This document shows, one piece after another, positions 9,948 through 20,349 of a stretch of 64,000 nt of DNA; the first letter of the stretch is position 1, and each line of letters starts with the position of its first letter. Source of the stretch: Dromiciops gliroides (Eukaryota; Chordata; Mammalia; Microbiotheria; Microbiotheriidae); assembly GCF_019393635.1 (NCBI RefSeq), contig NC_057864.1, forward strand, positions 476,488,617-476,552,616. Reading direction: 5' to 3'. The notes below the pieces were generated by a model that saw only the letters and a list, made by a program, of their open reading frames with translations, did no database searches and was not told the DNA's origin. A program made the translations under genes and the position numbers.

Positions 9948-11076
9948 GAGACTATAGACCCTCATACCATTCTGCCTTTTCTAGGCTATACAACCTCCCC
10001 CTTCAGCCCCACAGAATGCACCCACTTTCTCCTAACTCCTATAGACAACTTCTACCTTCCTCTGGAGAATGTAAAACAATCCGGTTCTTTACCCTCTATG
10101 AAATACACACAGCCCCCTCCTCCTTCTATCCATTCCCTATACTCTCCACATCCTCCTTTCTAACTCCCCCAGAAGACATACCCTTCCCTTCTGTCCCCTA
10201 TAGACTAGATCTTCCTTGGGAAGTGTACATTCCCTCAGTCCTCCTCTCCCCCATGCACACACCTCCCTCCCTTCTAGCCCCCTCATCTACACTTTTCTTC
10301 CAGTCCTCTCTAGGATATGCCCTCCCTTTGCCCCCGACAGAATGCACACCTACCCCTCTCCTGTTCCTTATAGATTGCACCCCCTCCTCCCTTAGCCTTC
10401 TATAGGACACACACCTTCCCTTCTGTCCTCTATAAGATGTACTCTCCCCTTCTGTTCCCTTCAGAATGCACACCCAGCCACCCACCTACCCCTCCCCTTC
10501 TGTCCCCCATGAATGTACACACCGCCTCCTCTTTTGGCCCCTTATAGAAAACACACACGCCCCTTCCCTTCTGTCCTCTATAGGGCATGCTCACCCCTCC
10601 GTGCATCGCAGTATAGAGAGCACCCCGGCCCCTCCCCTTCTGTCACCTACAGAATGCCCCCCCCTGCCCCTCCTGTCCTGTCCCCACAGACTCCTGGGGC
10701 CTTTCCGTTCGGCACCCTCCGGCCCCCCGCCGAGTGCCCAGCCGCCCCTCCCCCGGACCAAGGGAGGATGGATGCACACTTGTCCTCTCCCCCCCGCCCC
10801 CCCGGTCTGGGAGCCCCAAGTAGGCGCGTCCACACCGCCCGCCGCCCCCCGTGGTCCCCCCAGACCACAGCGCCTCCTTCCTTGGCGCCCCCTCCCCCAG
10901 CTCCGAGCTCTGGCTGGGCCCCAGTCCCCCAGCCCCCAGTCCCGGGGGGACCCCTGGCAGGGGCAGGTCCCAGGGCGCCTCCCTCCCCGCCCCGGGCCCA
11001 GAGGCGGAGCAGGGCGGGGCGGGGCGGGGCCGGCCGCGTCTACACGGCCCGCCCCGTCTACACTGCTCCTACCTAC

Positions 11077-11217
11077 CTTCCTGCTGAGCCTCACGATCCG
11101 GTCCAGCTTGGGCTCGTCCTGCAGCAGGTCTCGGAGCTGGCCCGTGCTGAGGATCCCGAAGCGGCCCCCGGGGCTCCCGGGGTCCGGCCCCGCGCGCACC
11201 GCCCGGGCCCGGTACAT
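11077..11217 (-). CDS. VPS37D: VPS37D coding exon 1, residues 1-47
   Basis: The ATG at 11217 gives MYRARAVRAGPDPGSPGGRF, then GILSTGQLRDLLQDEPKLDR and IVRLSRK, with donor AAG|GTAGGT. Human VPS37D begins MYRARAARAGPEPGSPGRFG, which fixes the start. The frame stays open upstream through a glycine (GGC) run to an ATG at 11505, so a longer N-terminus is formally possible. The conservation argues for the 11217 start. Confidence 0.96.
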
Positions 11218-11247
11218 GCCGCCGCCGCCGCCGCCGCCGCCGCCGCC
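11218..11247. repeat. VPS37D: (GCC/GGC)10 repeat touching the VPS37D start codon
   Basis: Ten perfect GCC units on the plus strand. In the mRNA this is (GGC)10 ending at the base before the AUG, in frame as polyglycine. Confidence 0.98.
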
Positions 11248-11338
11248 CCCAGGCTCGGCCCCAGCTCCGCTCGGCCCCGGCTCCGGCTCGGGCTCCGGCT
11301 CCGGGATCGGCCGCGGGATCGGCCGCAGCCCAAGCTGG

Positions 11339-11354
11339 CCGCCAGAGGGCGCTG
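11339..11354 (+). promoter_or_regulatory. CTCF-like motif in the VPS37D promoter
   Basis: CCGCCAGAGGGCGCTG is a near-perfect match to the CTCF core (CCASYAGRKGGCRS), plus-strand orientation, about 120 bases upstream of the VPS37D start codon. Confidence 0.7.
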
Positions 11355-11839
11355 CCGCCGCTCTTAAAGGAGCCGCCGCCCCTGCCGCCCCGACCCCGGG
11401 GGCCCAGAAGCCCCCACCCCCACCCCCAAACCGCGGAGGCCCGGCAGTCCCTCGGCAGCGTCGCCTCAGCCCGGCGAGCGGCATCCGGCCCGGATCTCGG
11501 CTCACAACCTCCGGCCTCAGTCAACCAAGCCCCTGGCCTGGAGACTGAAAGGGAAACTGAGGAAGGAGCCCCTGGTCCGTTGGAGAGCTGGGACAGACAC
11601 AGCCCTGGCCCTGGGGAAACCTCTAGTGTAGCGGCTGATACCCGTCGCTACACTCGGAGCTCCTGCACCCCAGGATGGTCGGAGCGCATGGAGAGTCCCT
11701 TCTGTCCTAAGGGGGCTCTCGGCTAATGGAAGGGGGCGGGGCCTGAAGAGAGCCCCCGGTCCTGGTCTGATGGGATGGGGAGGCAGCCTGCCTGCAAGAA
11801 GCCTTTGATCGAGGGCGTCTTGAGACAGAGTCCCCGCTG

Positions 11840-12300
11840 GTCACCAAGCTTTTCTCAAGCACCTACTGTGTGCTGGGCACTGTGCTAAGCGCCCTGCTCT
11901 GGGAACTCCGATCTCAGAGAGAGTGGGGGGGAGAGTAAGGGGAGGATAGAGCTCTTGTCCCTGGGGAGCCCATAGTCTGCTGGAGAGATACAGCAGACTT
12001 CTCAGCCCAGGTGTGGGAATGTCCTTAAAGAAATAGGAACCACCAAAATAGCAAGTCAGAGAGCAGGAAGGAAACAAACGTTTAGCAAGCCCTCTCCTTT
12101 GATCCTCACAACTACCGGGGGAGGTAGGCACCATTATCATCCCCATTTCACAGTTGAGGAAACCGAAGCAAAGAGATTGAGTGACTTGCCCAGGGTCACA
12201 CTGCTACTGGGCATTTGGTAAGAGATTTGAACTCAGGTCTCCCTGGCTCCAGGCCTAACAATTTTATCAAGGGGCCTCCAGCTACCCAAAAGACAAATCA
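11840..12300. repeat. old dispersed repeats
   Basis: 11845-12000 has 'caagcacctactgtgtgctgggcactgtgctaagcg', a common old mammalian repeat. 12085-12295 is a reversed old SINE ('gacttgcccagggtcacactgct', 'tttgaactcaggtctccctggc'). Confidence 0.65.
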
Positions 12301-12714
12301 AGGCAAGGGAAGCCAGCCAGACAAGGACACCTCCCCCCCCAAAAAAAATCCTGAGGTAACCACCCCCTTCAGGAAGTCAGTCTGGGAAGGAAGGTACCCC
12401 TAGCACATCCCTTGGCTTATCCAGGGCTCCCAGGCTAGTCTCGCTTTCCCCCCTAAACTTGAAGGGAATGGAAATGCGTCCCTATGCCCAAAGGCATAGT
12501 AGGGAAGGCATTGTTGTCCAGCTCTGTGTATGACCAGTCTGTCTGACAAAGGCACATGGGTCATTTTCTGGGGTGTCTCCAGCACAGAACACAGCCAGTC
12601 ATGGCCCTATGATGAGGATGATAGAGGAAGAGGAAGAGAGATAAGGAAATCCCTGCTTAGTCAGGAAACAGCGGTCAGACAGTGCTGTGGGTTTTCCATG
12701 CCTTGTGTGGGTTT

Positions 12715-12902
12715 GGTTCTATCTCCATGTTTCTGATCCTGCCTCCATGTCCCTGCCCTTGTTCCTCTCCCTCCATGTCTTTTGGCTCCTTCTTCCATAT
12801 CTTCTTCCCACTCTCTCCTCGTCCTTGTCCATCCCTCTCTATCTCTGTCTCCTTCCTGTGTCCCCATCATGTCCCTATTGCTGTCTCTCCTTCCATCTCT
12901 AG
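12715..12902. repeat. degenerate TCCATGTC-type minisatellite
   Basis: Pyrimidine-rich units of 22-34 bases, each starting TCCATGTC or a variant: about 12724, 12746, 12773, 12794, 12828 and later ones. Six to seven loose copies. Confidence 0.6.
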
Positions 12903-13420
12903 GTCAACCAGTCAACAGAGCATCAGTGAAGCATCTGCTGTGTGTGAGCACTGGGCTAGGCACCAGGGATCCAAAAACAATAACAAAAGTGTCCCCGCCT
13001 TCAAGGAGCTTATTTTCTGCTGGAGAAATACGACTTACAGTTAAATATGTGCACAATAAATGCAATGTCAGTGATTGGAGAGAGAAGTGGTTACTAACAA
13101 CAGGGGGAGATTGGGAAGGGCATTTTGAAGGAGATGCCATTGAGCTGAACCTCCTAGGAAGCTGGGGTTTCTAGGAGGCAGAATGAGGAGGGAAACACTG
13201 CAGGCTCAAGAGTCAGTTGTACAAAGGTACAGAAAAGGATGATGAATTGTTGGGGATGGGGCTAGTTAGGGGAGAACATGAGGTGTTGAGGGGAATAATG
13301 CTGGTGATCAGCTTGAAAGAGGAGCTCCCTGGTAAAGGGCTCTAAGAGCTAAACAGAGGAGTTGCTATTTCATTTTAAGGTCAAAGGGGAGCCACTGAAG
13401 CTTCTTGAACCCTCCTTCCA
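12903..13420. repeat. old dispersed repeat, family not assigned
   Basis: Contains 'gtgtgagcactgggctaggcaccagggat', 'tcaaggagcttattttctgctggagaaatacgac' and 'aggggagccactgaagcttcttgaac'. The same phrases recur near 57400-58700 and at 37640 ('ggagccactagagtttattgagg'). Confidence 0.6.
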
Positions 13421-13531
13421 TGTCTCTCTTCCATGTTCTCTTTCCTTCCCAAACCCTATCCTTGCTTGACTGACCCTGGTCTAGAAGAAGGATGATATTC
13501 CCCCAGGCCAAAATCGATTTCTCCTTTTTTC

Positions 13532-13727
13532 TTTTTCTTTTTTTCCTTTTTTCCTTTCTTTCTTTCTTTCTTTTTTTTTTTTTTTGGCAGGGCAATGAGG
13601 ATTAAGTGACTTGCCCAGGGTCATACAGCTAGTAAGTGTCAAGTGTCTGAGGTCAAATTTGAACTCAGGTCCTCCTGAACCCAGGGCCGGTGCTTTATCC
13701 ACTGTACCACCTAGCTCTAGCTGCCCC
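13532..13727 (-). mobile_element. young marsupial SINE (minus) with target-site duplication
   Basis: Full-length reversed copy with a T/CTTT-rich tail. GATTTCTCCTTTTTTC is present at both ends (from 13516 and from 13728). Confidence 0.92.
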
Positions 13728-13834
13728 GATTTCTCCTTTTTTCCTCAAGGTTTTGTCTATATCTCCTTTGTCTTTATCTTCCTTCCTTGAGGTTTTGTCT
13801 ATGAGCTTTGCAGGTCCCACATCTCCCTTCCCCT

Positions 13835-14185
13835 TCATCTCACTTGCTATGTAATGCCCCACCCCCATGATATCTACCCCAAGCATGTGAAGACTTTCCC
13901 CATGGAATGGGCAGATGAAAAGTTTGTTCCAATGGCCACAAAAGTAGCTGAAGCAGGTGCTGGGGAGCGCTTAGAGCTTGGTCAGACAGGGAAGATGCCA
14001 GGGCATCCACTGAGTCCTGGACCAGCGACAGCCATCCTGGCTTTTGTCTTTCCACTGGACTTCAGTGATTCTGGAAGAGAGAGTGAAGCTGCCAACTTTG
14101 TCCAACTCTACCTCACTTCAAGAAATCACCCTGTGATGTCATTGGTCCTCTTGGAAATGAAGGATGAACAAACTATGCCCCCTCT
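13835..14185. repeat. marsupial dispersed repeat, family not assigned
   Basis: Phrases such as 'ccagcgacagccatcctggcttttgtc' and 'ccctgtgatgtcattggtcctcttgg...aaggatgaacaaac' are ones I know as widely repeated in marsupial genomes. The 116-residue open frame is therefore not a gene. I cannot give its formal name. Confidence 0.55.
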
Positions 14186-14384
14186 ATACCTATTTAAGTC
14201 ATAAGATCCTTAAGGCTATCTCGGTGTGCCCAATATGCGACACAATGCTTGGAGTCTAATAAATGGTTGATATCTGTTTGTCCATTGAATTAAACTGAAT
14301 CATTTCCAGAAAGTGCTTCAGGGTCAATGAAAACTTCTGAGGTAACCTCATTTGCAAAACAAATGAGCTATGATATAGGCAGGA

Positions 14385-14545
14385 GATAGCTTGATACAAC
14401 AGAAAGACAGGGCTCTGGATTTAGAAGATCTGAGTTCAAATCCTGCCTGTGATATTCACTGTCACTTCTCTCTGGGCCTGTTTCCTTGCCTGTAAAATGG
14501 ACAAGTTGGACTAGATGACCTTTGTAGTCCCTTCAAGCCCTTGGT
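14385..14545 (+). mobile_element. old SINE
   Basis: 'gatctgagttcaaatcctgcct' and 'ctgtaaaatggacaagttggactagatgacctttg', an old core-SINE copy. Confidence 0.7.
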
Positions 14546-14930
14546 CTATGAATGGACTCTTGGAAAGTCCTGCAAAAGCAGGCCCCAGTCTACTCTCTTC
14601 AGCGAACCCAGAAAACTCCTCGACTATATGGAATGCCTGAGTTCACCTTCAGAACAGACCAACCCAAACTCCTGTATTAACTGGCCACTGACCCTGTGTT
14701 GGATCCCAATTAGGAGAGAGAAAAAGGGACAGAGCTGAGCTGAGGTTTGACAAGTATGGCCATAGTCAAGAGCTGAGTGCAAGAAAAGGCAAGAGAAACT
14801 AGGTATGGGACCAGTGATTTGTAAGAGAAAAGATTTCCCCTGAGCCCTCCATAGTTCTCCAGAAAGCCAAGTGAGGCAGCAGGACCTCTCAATGCATAGG
14901 ATAAAAGGTCAGCTTATTAAGAAGGATGAT

Positions 14931-15086
14931 GGGGGCCAATGGGTGGCACAGTGGATAAAGCTCCTACCCTGGATTCAGGAGGACCTGAGTTCAAATCCAG
15001 CTTCAGACACTTGATACTTACTAGCTGAGTGACCTTAGGCAAGTCACTTAACCCTCATTGCCCTGCAAGAAAGAAAGGAAGGAAGG
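14931..15086 (+). mobile_element. marsupial SINE with target-site duplication
   Basis: Full-length copy starting GGGGGCCAATGGGTGGCACA. AAGGATGATG lies immediately before it and again at 15087-15096. Confidence 0.9.
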
Positions 15087-15099
15087 AAGGATGATGGAA

Positions 15100-16090
15100 G
15101 CTCTGAATCAGGGGTGGGGGTGGGGAGCATGTTGGAAACAAGGGCTTACTGTTGGGTAAATGAGTTTAGTGTCAGAGGAGGATGAGGGGCAGGGAACTGA
15201 CCGAGGAGGGGTCAGTGCTGGAGGCAGAAGGTTCACTTTGGGAATGGATGCTCCACGTCGGGGATAGGGACTCAGTAATAGAAAATGATGCTCAGTGGAA
15301 GCCTGTAAATTAGGGGCTTGACTTCCCTGCATTCTTTGCAGAGGTGAAGAACTCTGGGCCTGGAATACTATATACCTTAAGCCAGTGAGGTGACCTCTCT
15401 AAGTAGGCTTTAGTTTCTACCTATGTAAAGTGAAAGGACTGGACAAGCTGGCCCCCAAGGGCCCTTTGAGATCCAGTGCTGGGCCCCCGTGGTCCCACAT
15501 TCTGTCAGACATGGACCCTAGTTGGGTTTCCTGAGCTGTTTTTCTTTCTTCTTTATTTTTTATTCTTTGGCATAAGGGATGACCTTGGTGGAGGGCGGGG
15601 AGGGGGAAGAATATACTAGGAAATGAATGTGACAGAAAAACAAAACATAGAAATGAAAACTTACTTTAAAAAATGGTGGCTTAGAATTGGCACACAGTAG
15701 ATTCTTAATAAATATTGGTTGATCTATTGATGAGAATGGAGGGGTCTTTTGTGGGGACAGGACCTCAGTTCAGGAAGGGATGCCCAGTATCAGGGATAAG
15801 GATTCAGCGTCAAGGATTTGGGCTCAGTGCTTGGGATGGGAGGGAGGGCTCCCTGCTGGGGACAGAAGGTGGTGGATGGATGGATGGATGGATGGATGGA
15901 TGGATGGATGGATGGATGGATGGATGGATGGATAGATGGATGGATGGATGGGTGGATGGATGGATAGGTGAGTGGGTGAATCTCAGTGTAGAGGATAGTA
16001 GTTCAAGATTAGGAATAAAGGCTCAGTGTGGAGATAGCATTTCAGTACCAGGGCTGACTTCCAGGGGCATGGGCTCAAGGTGGAGGAGAA
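15100..16090. repeat. degenerate ~21-base minisatellite, interrupted
   Basis: Loose units like GGCTCAGTGTCAGGGATAAGG. The clearest run is 15780-15845 ('cccagtatcagggataagg', 'attcagcgtcaaggatttggg', 'ctcagtgcttgggatggg'). Related units occur at 15150-15310 and 15975-16085. An L1-tail-like piece (15540-15720) and a GGAT microsatellite split the array. Confidence 0.6.
15873..15966. repeat. (GGAT)n microsatellite
   Basis: About 23 units of GGAT with a few GATA and GGGT variants. Confidence 0.97.
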
Positions 16091-16299
16091 GGTTCTGTTT
16101 CTGGGGTAGGGGCTAGAGCATCAAGAATTCCCCAGGCTGTAACCAAGCAGAAAGAGGAGAGAAGCCCCAATGTTTCTCTCCTCCCCACTGGGAGATAGGA
16201 CACCCCAAATATTTCCTTCCTTCCTTTTTCCCTCCCCCTGGGCTTCAAAGCTTAGGGGATGGGCACCTGGAAACTCAGGGGGTGGGGGGAGGTGAAAGG

Positions 16300-16480
16300 T
16301 AAGCAGGCACGAGAAGCACCCGGCACTGCGATTGGCAGTAGCACCCAGCTCCTGCTCCCAGGCATGGCTGCCCCACAGGCTGCTCGCCCGCTGATCGGCT
16401 GCCTCCCACGTGCTAAGGAGAGAAGGAGGCACCCGAGAGAGGGTCAAAGGACACCTTCGAGAGGCCGGCACCAGTCAGCC
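16300..16480. promoter_or_regulatory. candidate distal regulatory element (CACGTG, CCAAT, DR1-like)
   Basis: A non-repeat patch with about ten CpGs in 165 bases, unlike the CpG-poor surroundings. It holds GATTGG (inverted CCAAT, 16331), an E-box CACGTG (16409) and a DR1-like nuclear receptor site GGGTCAAAGGACA (about 16440-16452). CACGTG and DR1 are the site types known to serve ChREBP/USF and HNF4/PPAR. No start or exon can be proved here; assignment to MLXIPL or VPS37D is inference. Confidence 0.4.
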
Positions 16481-17082
16481 AGGGGACAGAGCGTGGAGAA
16501 CTACTATTAGGCTCTGAGACTCAGGCAGCACAGCACGCAGAGCCCTCTGGTGCCCAAGCAGAAGAAAGTGTGGCCAGGAAAGCCTGGGCAGGGAAGAGGG
16601 ACAGAGCATCCTGAGCCACCCACTGGGGGTCCCCCACGATGGGGGGGTGAAGGAGCAGCCACTCATATCAGCCACAGCTCCCAGGGAAGCCAGGTGAGGA
16701 AGCTTTGGCTTTGGAAAGGGAAGAAAAGGTGGTGGGGGGGTGGCCAAGGAAGGAGGGGGCAGTGGACTCAGCACAAGATGATTTCCTATCTGGTCTTATT
16801 GGTGGTGGTGATGTTGTTGTGTCTGGTCTATAATGGATCCCAGGAGCTGTCAGGCACAAGGAGCTGCCTCTGTGGGCCTCAGTCATTCCATCTGTCAAAT
16901 AGGCATGGGGGAGTGGTCCTCCAGCCTCAGTGGGAGGCAAGAGACAGAAACTCCTGGCCCACTCAGGGGGTACACTCAGCCTCAACTCCCCTAGGACAGA
17001 TCAGCTCAGGCCCTTGGGAGAAAGCTCAGAAGAAAGGACCCCAATCCTTTGAGCCCCCAGTACCTCATCTGCCACATATACA

Positions 17083-17180
17083 TATATATGTTTAGATGTA
17101 TGCTTATACCTATATATTTGTGTGTCTGTGTGTACATGTGTGCATGTATGTGTGTACGCGCTTGTATGTGTGTGTTAGAG
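17083..17180. repeat. imperfect TA/TG-rich simple repeat
   Basis: Alternating 'atatacatatatatg' and 'tgtgtgtctgtgtgtacatgtgtgcatg' sequence. Confidence 0.85.
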
Positions 17181-17940
17181 GCAAGGGTGGTGAGGGTGGG
17201 AGACATCTACAGATGCCTTTTATTACATTTGCTAAATGAATTCCCTAGAGCCAAACTGAGACAGATGTCCAAGAACTGGAACCACAGAAAGGGCTTATGG
17301 GGTTAAAGGACTCGCTGGGGACCCAGGAGAGGCCCCAACCCTTGAAATTTCCCTTTCCATGAGAAATCTGGGCTTCCAAGTGACTAATGCCAGGTATAAA
17401 CTCTGCCAATGGAGAACAGAGTCCCCTAGCTCCCACATGGCTGAGCCAGGGGAGGGCAGGATTCCTTGTGCTAAGGGCTTAGGCTTTTAGAGATGGGGAA
17501 AATGGACTGTGGTGTATCTGAGCAGCCCAGCCCCCAGGTGCCCAACCAGATTGGTGGGGGAAAGGAGCAAGAAGTGGGGAGGGAAGCTGTACCTCAAGAA
17601 GTTCAGCCCTTTCCACCAGGATAAGTGAAGGTAATAGAGGGGTCCTTGTTGGTCAATAGACCAACCCTTGTCATTCTTATTGCCTGGAAAGTTGAATCTG
17701 AGTCCTCCTTACCAACCCAGCCCCCACCCCTACAAAGGATGATCCTTGTTTTACCTCTTGGTAGAGATCTCTCTGGCTGGGTCTGGGTTAAGACTTAGGA
17801 GCCCTGGAATACTCATCACTCCCAACTAGCCTTAAATAAGTCACCTTCCCTTTCCTCTGGGCCCCAGTTTACTCATTTGGAAAATGAGGCAGTGGATACT
17901 CCCGGATGACCCATGGTGAGGCATGTTCTCCTCCTCCTGA
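17180..17940. other. intergenic sequence without recognised features
   Basis: Mostly unique-looking with a weak MIR-like patch at 17845-17900. No gene or young transposon was seen. Confidence 0.4.
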
Positions 17941-17969
17941 CAGAGAGATGACAGACACAAAGTGCAGAG

Positions 17970-18430
17970 ACTTGCCTTTCTGGACACAGACACTGTGAGC
18001 ATTTGTCTTGTTTGACCATGTTTATTGTCACAAGGGTTTGGTTTGTTTTTGTGTTGTTTTTTTCCTTTCTGTTAATTGTGGGGAAGGGGTATCAAAGGAA
18101 GGAAGGGGGATTGACAATAGTAATGCCCCCCCCAAAAGAGCCAATGACACCATTTTTAAATGTGCAGAAGAGAACAGAAGGAAGTTCAGAAGGAAGTCTA
18201 GACAAGCAGAATAGTTTTGAAAGTACCTTGTAGAATGCATTTTTTTTGCTTATTTGTTTATTGGTAGGGGAATGTATCTTTTTTTTAAAGCCATTGGTAT
18301 GAAATGGAAATTCCAGTTTTCATGGAGAATCCTTTTTTGTGTTCTGTTGTGTTGTGTGGATGGAAATGCTCTCCCTTTGGGAGGTGGGGGTGTTTAAGTT
18401 CAGAATTGTTTTAATTAAAATTTTAAAGTA
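17970..18430 (+). mobile_element. probable L1 3' tail fragments
   Basis: 'gaccatgtttattgtcacaagggtttggtttg' and 'tgttttaattaaaattttaaagtaaataa' resemble the tail seen at 29740-29860 and the L1 3' end at 45340-45600. Decayed. Confidence 0.4.
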
Positions 18431-19272
18431 AATAAGATAAGGGGATTGGGCTGGGTGACCTGTCTGCCGTAGCTATAGGTTCTTCTCTGTCACTCGGCTC
18501 CTTCATGAGTTTCAGAGTCCCAGGGAAGAGGGTCAGATAGAGGTTATGACCAGCATCAGCCTGACCATAGAAGGAAGAAGTAAGAGTTACTGATGTCGGT
18601 AGTGCTACCTGCTGATGGGTGGGGCTAGGTAATTCAGGCCCTTCCTTGGCTGCCCTGAAATTCTTCCCTTGCTTCCCCTTTCTCCTCACCCCAGGTGCTG
18701 ACCTTCAAAAGACCTTTTTACTGCTTAGATCTTCCATATGTACAGTGCAATGGGGCTCAGAGCAGGGTCCTGTAGAAGGTAGATTCAAAGGACTATTCAG
18801 TAGAACTCTCTTCAGGGGGACCATTTCCTCCCTTGTCCTGTGTATTTCCATACACACAACACATGCCCTTATCCATCTACCCGGGACATCCTGACATTGC
18901 CAGATATGAGCCACTTGGATTTCTCTTGGGTAGAAAGAGGACACTTCTGCCCACGAGGTAGCCACAAGTGGGCTTGGAACAGGTTTTTCCTTAGTGGGGC
19001 TGGGATTCATGGAACCATCCATACTCTCAATTACTCTCAGTGGCCAGAGTTAGGTGTGGTCTATGGCCAGTATTGAGGATCATTAAATCACCAGTGATAG
19101 AGGTTACTCTGTGACTAGAGTTAAGGTTATGGTCAGTATCAGGAGTTAGTCTGGGTCTAGGGTTAAGAACAATTAAGACCCTTCCTAGGTTTTAGTTAAG
19201 CTTCCCCCTCCATTTCCTGTACATAGCATCCCATTTCCAGCCTCCTTGACTTTATGTGGACCCCAATATGTG

Positions 19273-19545
19273 TATATATGAGGGAGCTAGGGGACACAGT
19301 GGATAGAGCACTAGACTAGGAGTGAGGAAGACCTGAGTTCAAATCTACCCTCAGATACTTACTAACTGTATGATCCAGAGCATCTTTATCTCCATCAACC
19401 TCAGTTTCCTCATTTATAAAATGTGGATAAGAGCACCTACCTCCCAGGATTGTAGTCAGGATAAAAACAAATTAAAATATTTGTAAAGCACTTGGCAAAA
19501 CTTAAAGAACTATATACATGCTAGTTATTATTATGTTGTTGTTAT
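19273..19545 (+). mobile_element. older, long marsupial SINE
   Basis: 'gagctaggggacacagtggatagagcactagac' head, SINE body and the long-form tail 'aaagcacttggcaaaacttaaagaactatatac'. Confidence 0.85.
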
Positions 19546-19720
19546 TAAAATAGAATACAAGCTTCTTGAAGCAAGGATAATTTCATTTTCACCTTTGCTA
19601 TCCCCAGCACTGTGCACAGTGCCTGCCTGGCACACAATAGCTAATAATAGTAGCTAGCATTTATATCGTGCCTACTATGTGCCAGACACCATGCTGGGTG
19701 CTTTATAAATATTATCTTAT

Positions 19721-19865
19721 GGGCAGCTAGGTGGCACAGTGGATAAAACACTGGCCCTGGATTCAAGAGGACCTGAGTTCAAATCTAGCCTCAGACACTT
19801 GACACTTACTAGCTGTGTGACCCTGAGCACATCACTTAACCCTCATTGCCCTCCCCCCAAAAAAA
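19721..19865 (+). mobile_element. young marsupial SINE with target-site duplication
   Basis: Full-length. ATAAATATTATCTTAT before it is matched by ATAAGTATTATCTTAT after it (one mismatch). Confidence 0.93.
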
Positions 19866-20349
19866 TTCTGTATAAGTATTATCTTATTTGATCTTCCCTA
19901 CAACCCTAGGAGGTAGGTACTATTACCACTCCCATTTTAGTTTCTATTATTATAATAGCTGCAGAGCTGTTATTATCACCTTTTTACAATTGGGGAAACT
20001 GAGGTAAACAAGTTAAAGTCACAGCGAAAAAGTGTCTGAGGATGGTTTGGGGCTCCAATTGCTGTGCCACCTAACTGCCCATAGTAGGGGCTTGATAGAT
20101 GCTTATATGCTGAAATGAATGGAAGGTTCAGGAGTGAGCAGAATTAGCAATTAGGATGAAGTCAGGGTCAGGCTGTGGCCAGCAATAGAGATTGGTCTGG
20201 ATCAGGACTAAGGGCTCAGTCTATTGGTACAATAAGGGATCAGTCACTAGGCAAAGGTGAATCTGTGGCCAGCACTAGGGACGAACTCCATGATGCAGAA
20301 GCCGCTTAACTTCTCCTGGATTGTTTCTGCATGTGAAAAATGAAGGGGT

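Larger units (their letters stand above)
9460..10690. repeat. degenerate ~33-base minisatellite in VPS37D intron 1
   Basis: A loose tandem array with the plus-strand unit roughly CCCCTTCTGTCCYCTATAGAATGCACAC. Between 10170 and 10690 I count about 15 units spaced 27-48 bases, for example at 10187, 10325, 10360, 10419, 10449, 10497, 10568 and 10637. Weaker units reach back to about 9460. A young SINE interrupts it at 9789. Its right end touches the VPS37D CpG island. Long open frames here are only the repeat. Confidence 0.85.
2790..11217 (-). other. VPS37D: VPS37D gene (whole span from start codon to poly(A) site)
   Basis: VPS37D is one of four alternative VPS37 subunits of ESCRT-I, the cytosolic complex (TSG101, VPS28, VPS37, MVB12/UBAP1) that sorts ubiquitinated cargo into multivesicular endosomes. 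Four exons join in frame (141, 172, 83 and 408 coding bases) to give 267 residues; human VPS37D has about 251. All three introns have GT-AG ends in the expected phases (0, 1, 0). The Mod(r)/VPS37 domain spans roughly residues 20-160 and is followed by a proline-rich tail. Divergent placement next to MLXIPL matches the human 7q11.23 order and supports orthology. The mRNA start is not visible; a CpG island covers exon 1. Confidence 0.95.
10690..11560 (-). promoter_or_regulatory. VPS37D: VPS37D CpG island and promoter region
   Basis: Very GC-rich and CpG-dense over exon 1 and its flanks. There are several GGGGCGGGGC (Sp1-type) boxes at 11005-11030, a GCC repeat at the start codon and a CTCF-like motif at 11339. 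No convincing TATA box was found, as is usual for CpG-island promoters. The transcription start site cannot be placed by eye. Confidence 0.85.
19030..20300. repeat. degenerate ~40-base minisatellite split by SINEs
   Basis: Units such as 'tatggtcagtatcaggagttagtctgggtctagggttaag' (19133) and 'tgtggccagcaatagagattggtctggatcaggactaag' (20175) align along their whole length. Weaker units lie at 19050-19130 and 20255-20290. SINEs at 19273 and 19721 separate the two ends. Confidence 0.6.

Noticed and set aside
10466-11548. 360-residue open frame across the CpG island on the plus strand
   Set aside because: It is antisense to VPS37D exon 1 and built from the minisatellite and GC-rich sequence. High GC removes stops; no homology recognised.
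13854-14204. 116-residue open frame
   Set aside because: Lies in a dispersed marsupial repeat.
16311-16327. CACGAG-N5-CCCGGC as a carbohydrate response element
   Set aside because: The second half-site matches only four of six positions, so it is too weak to call.
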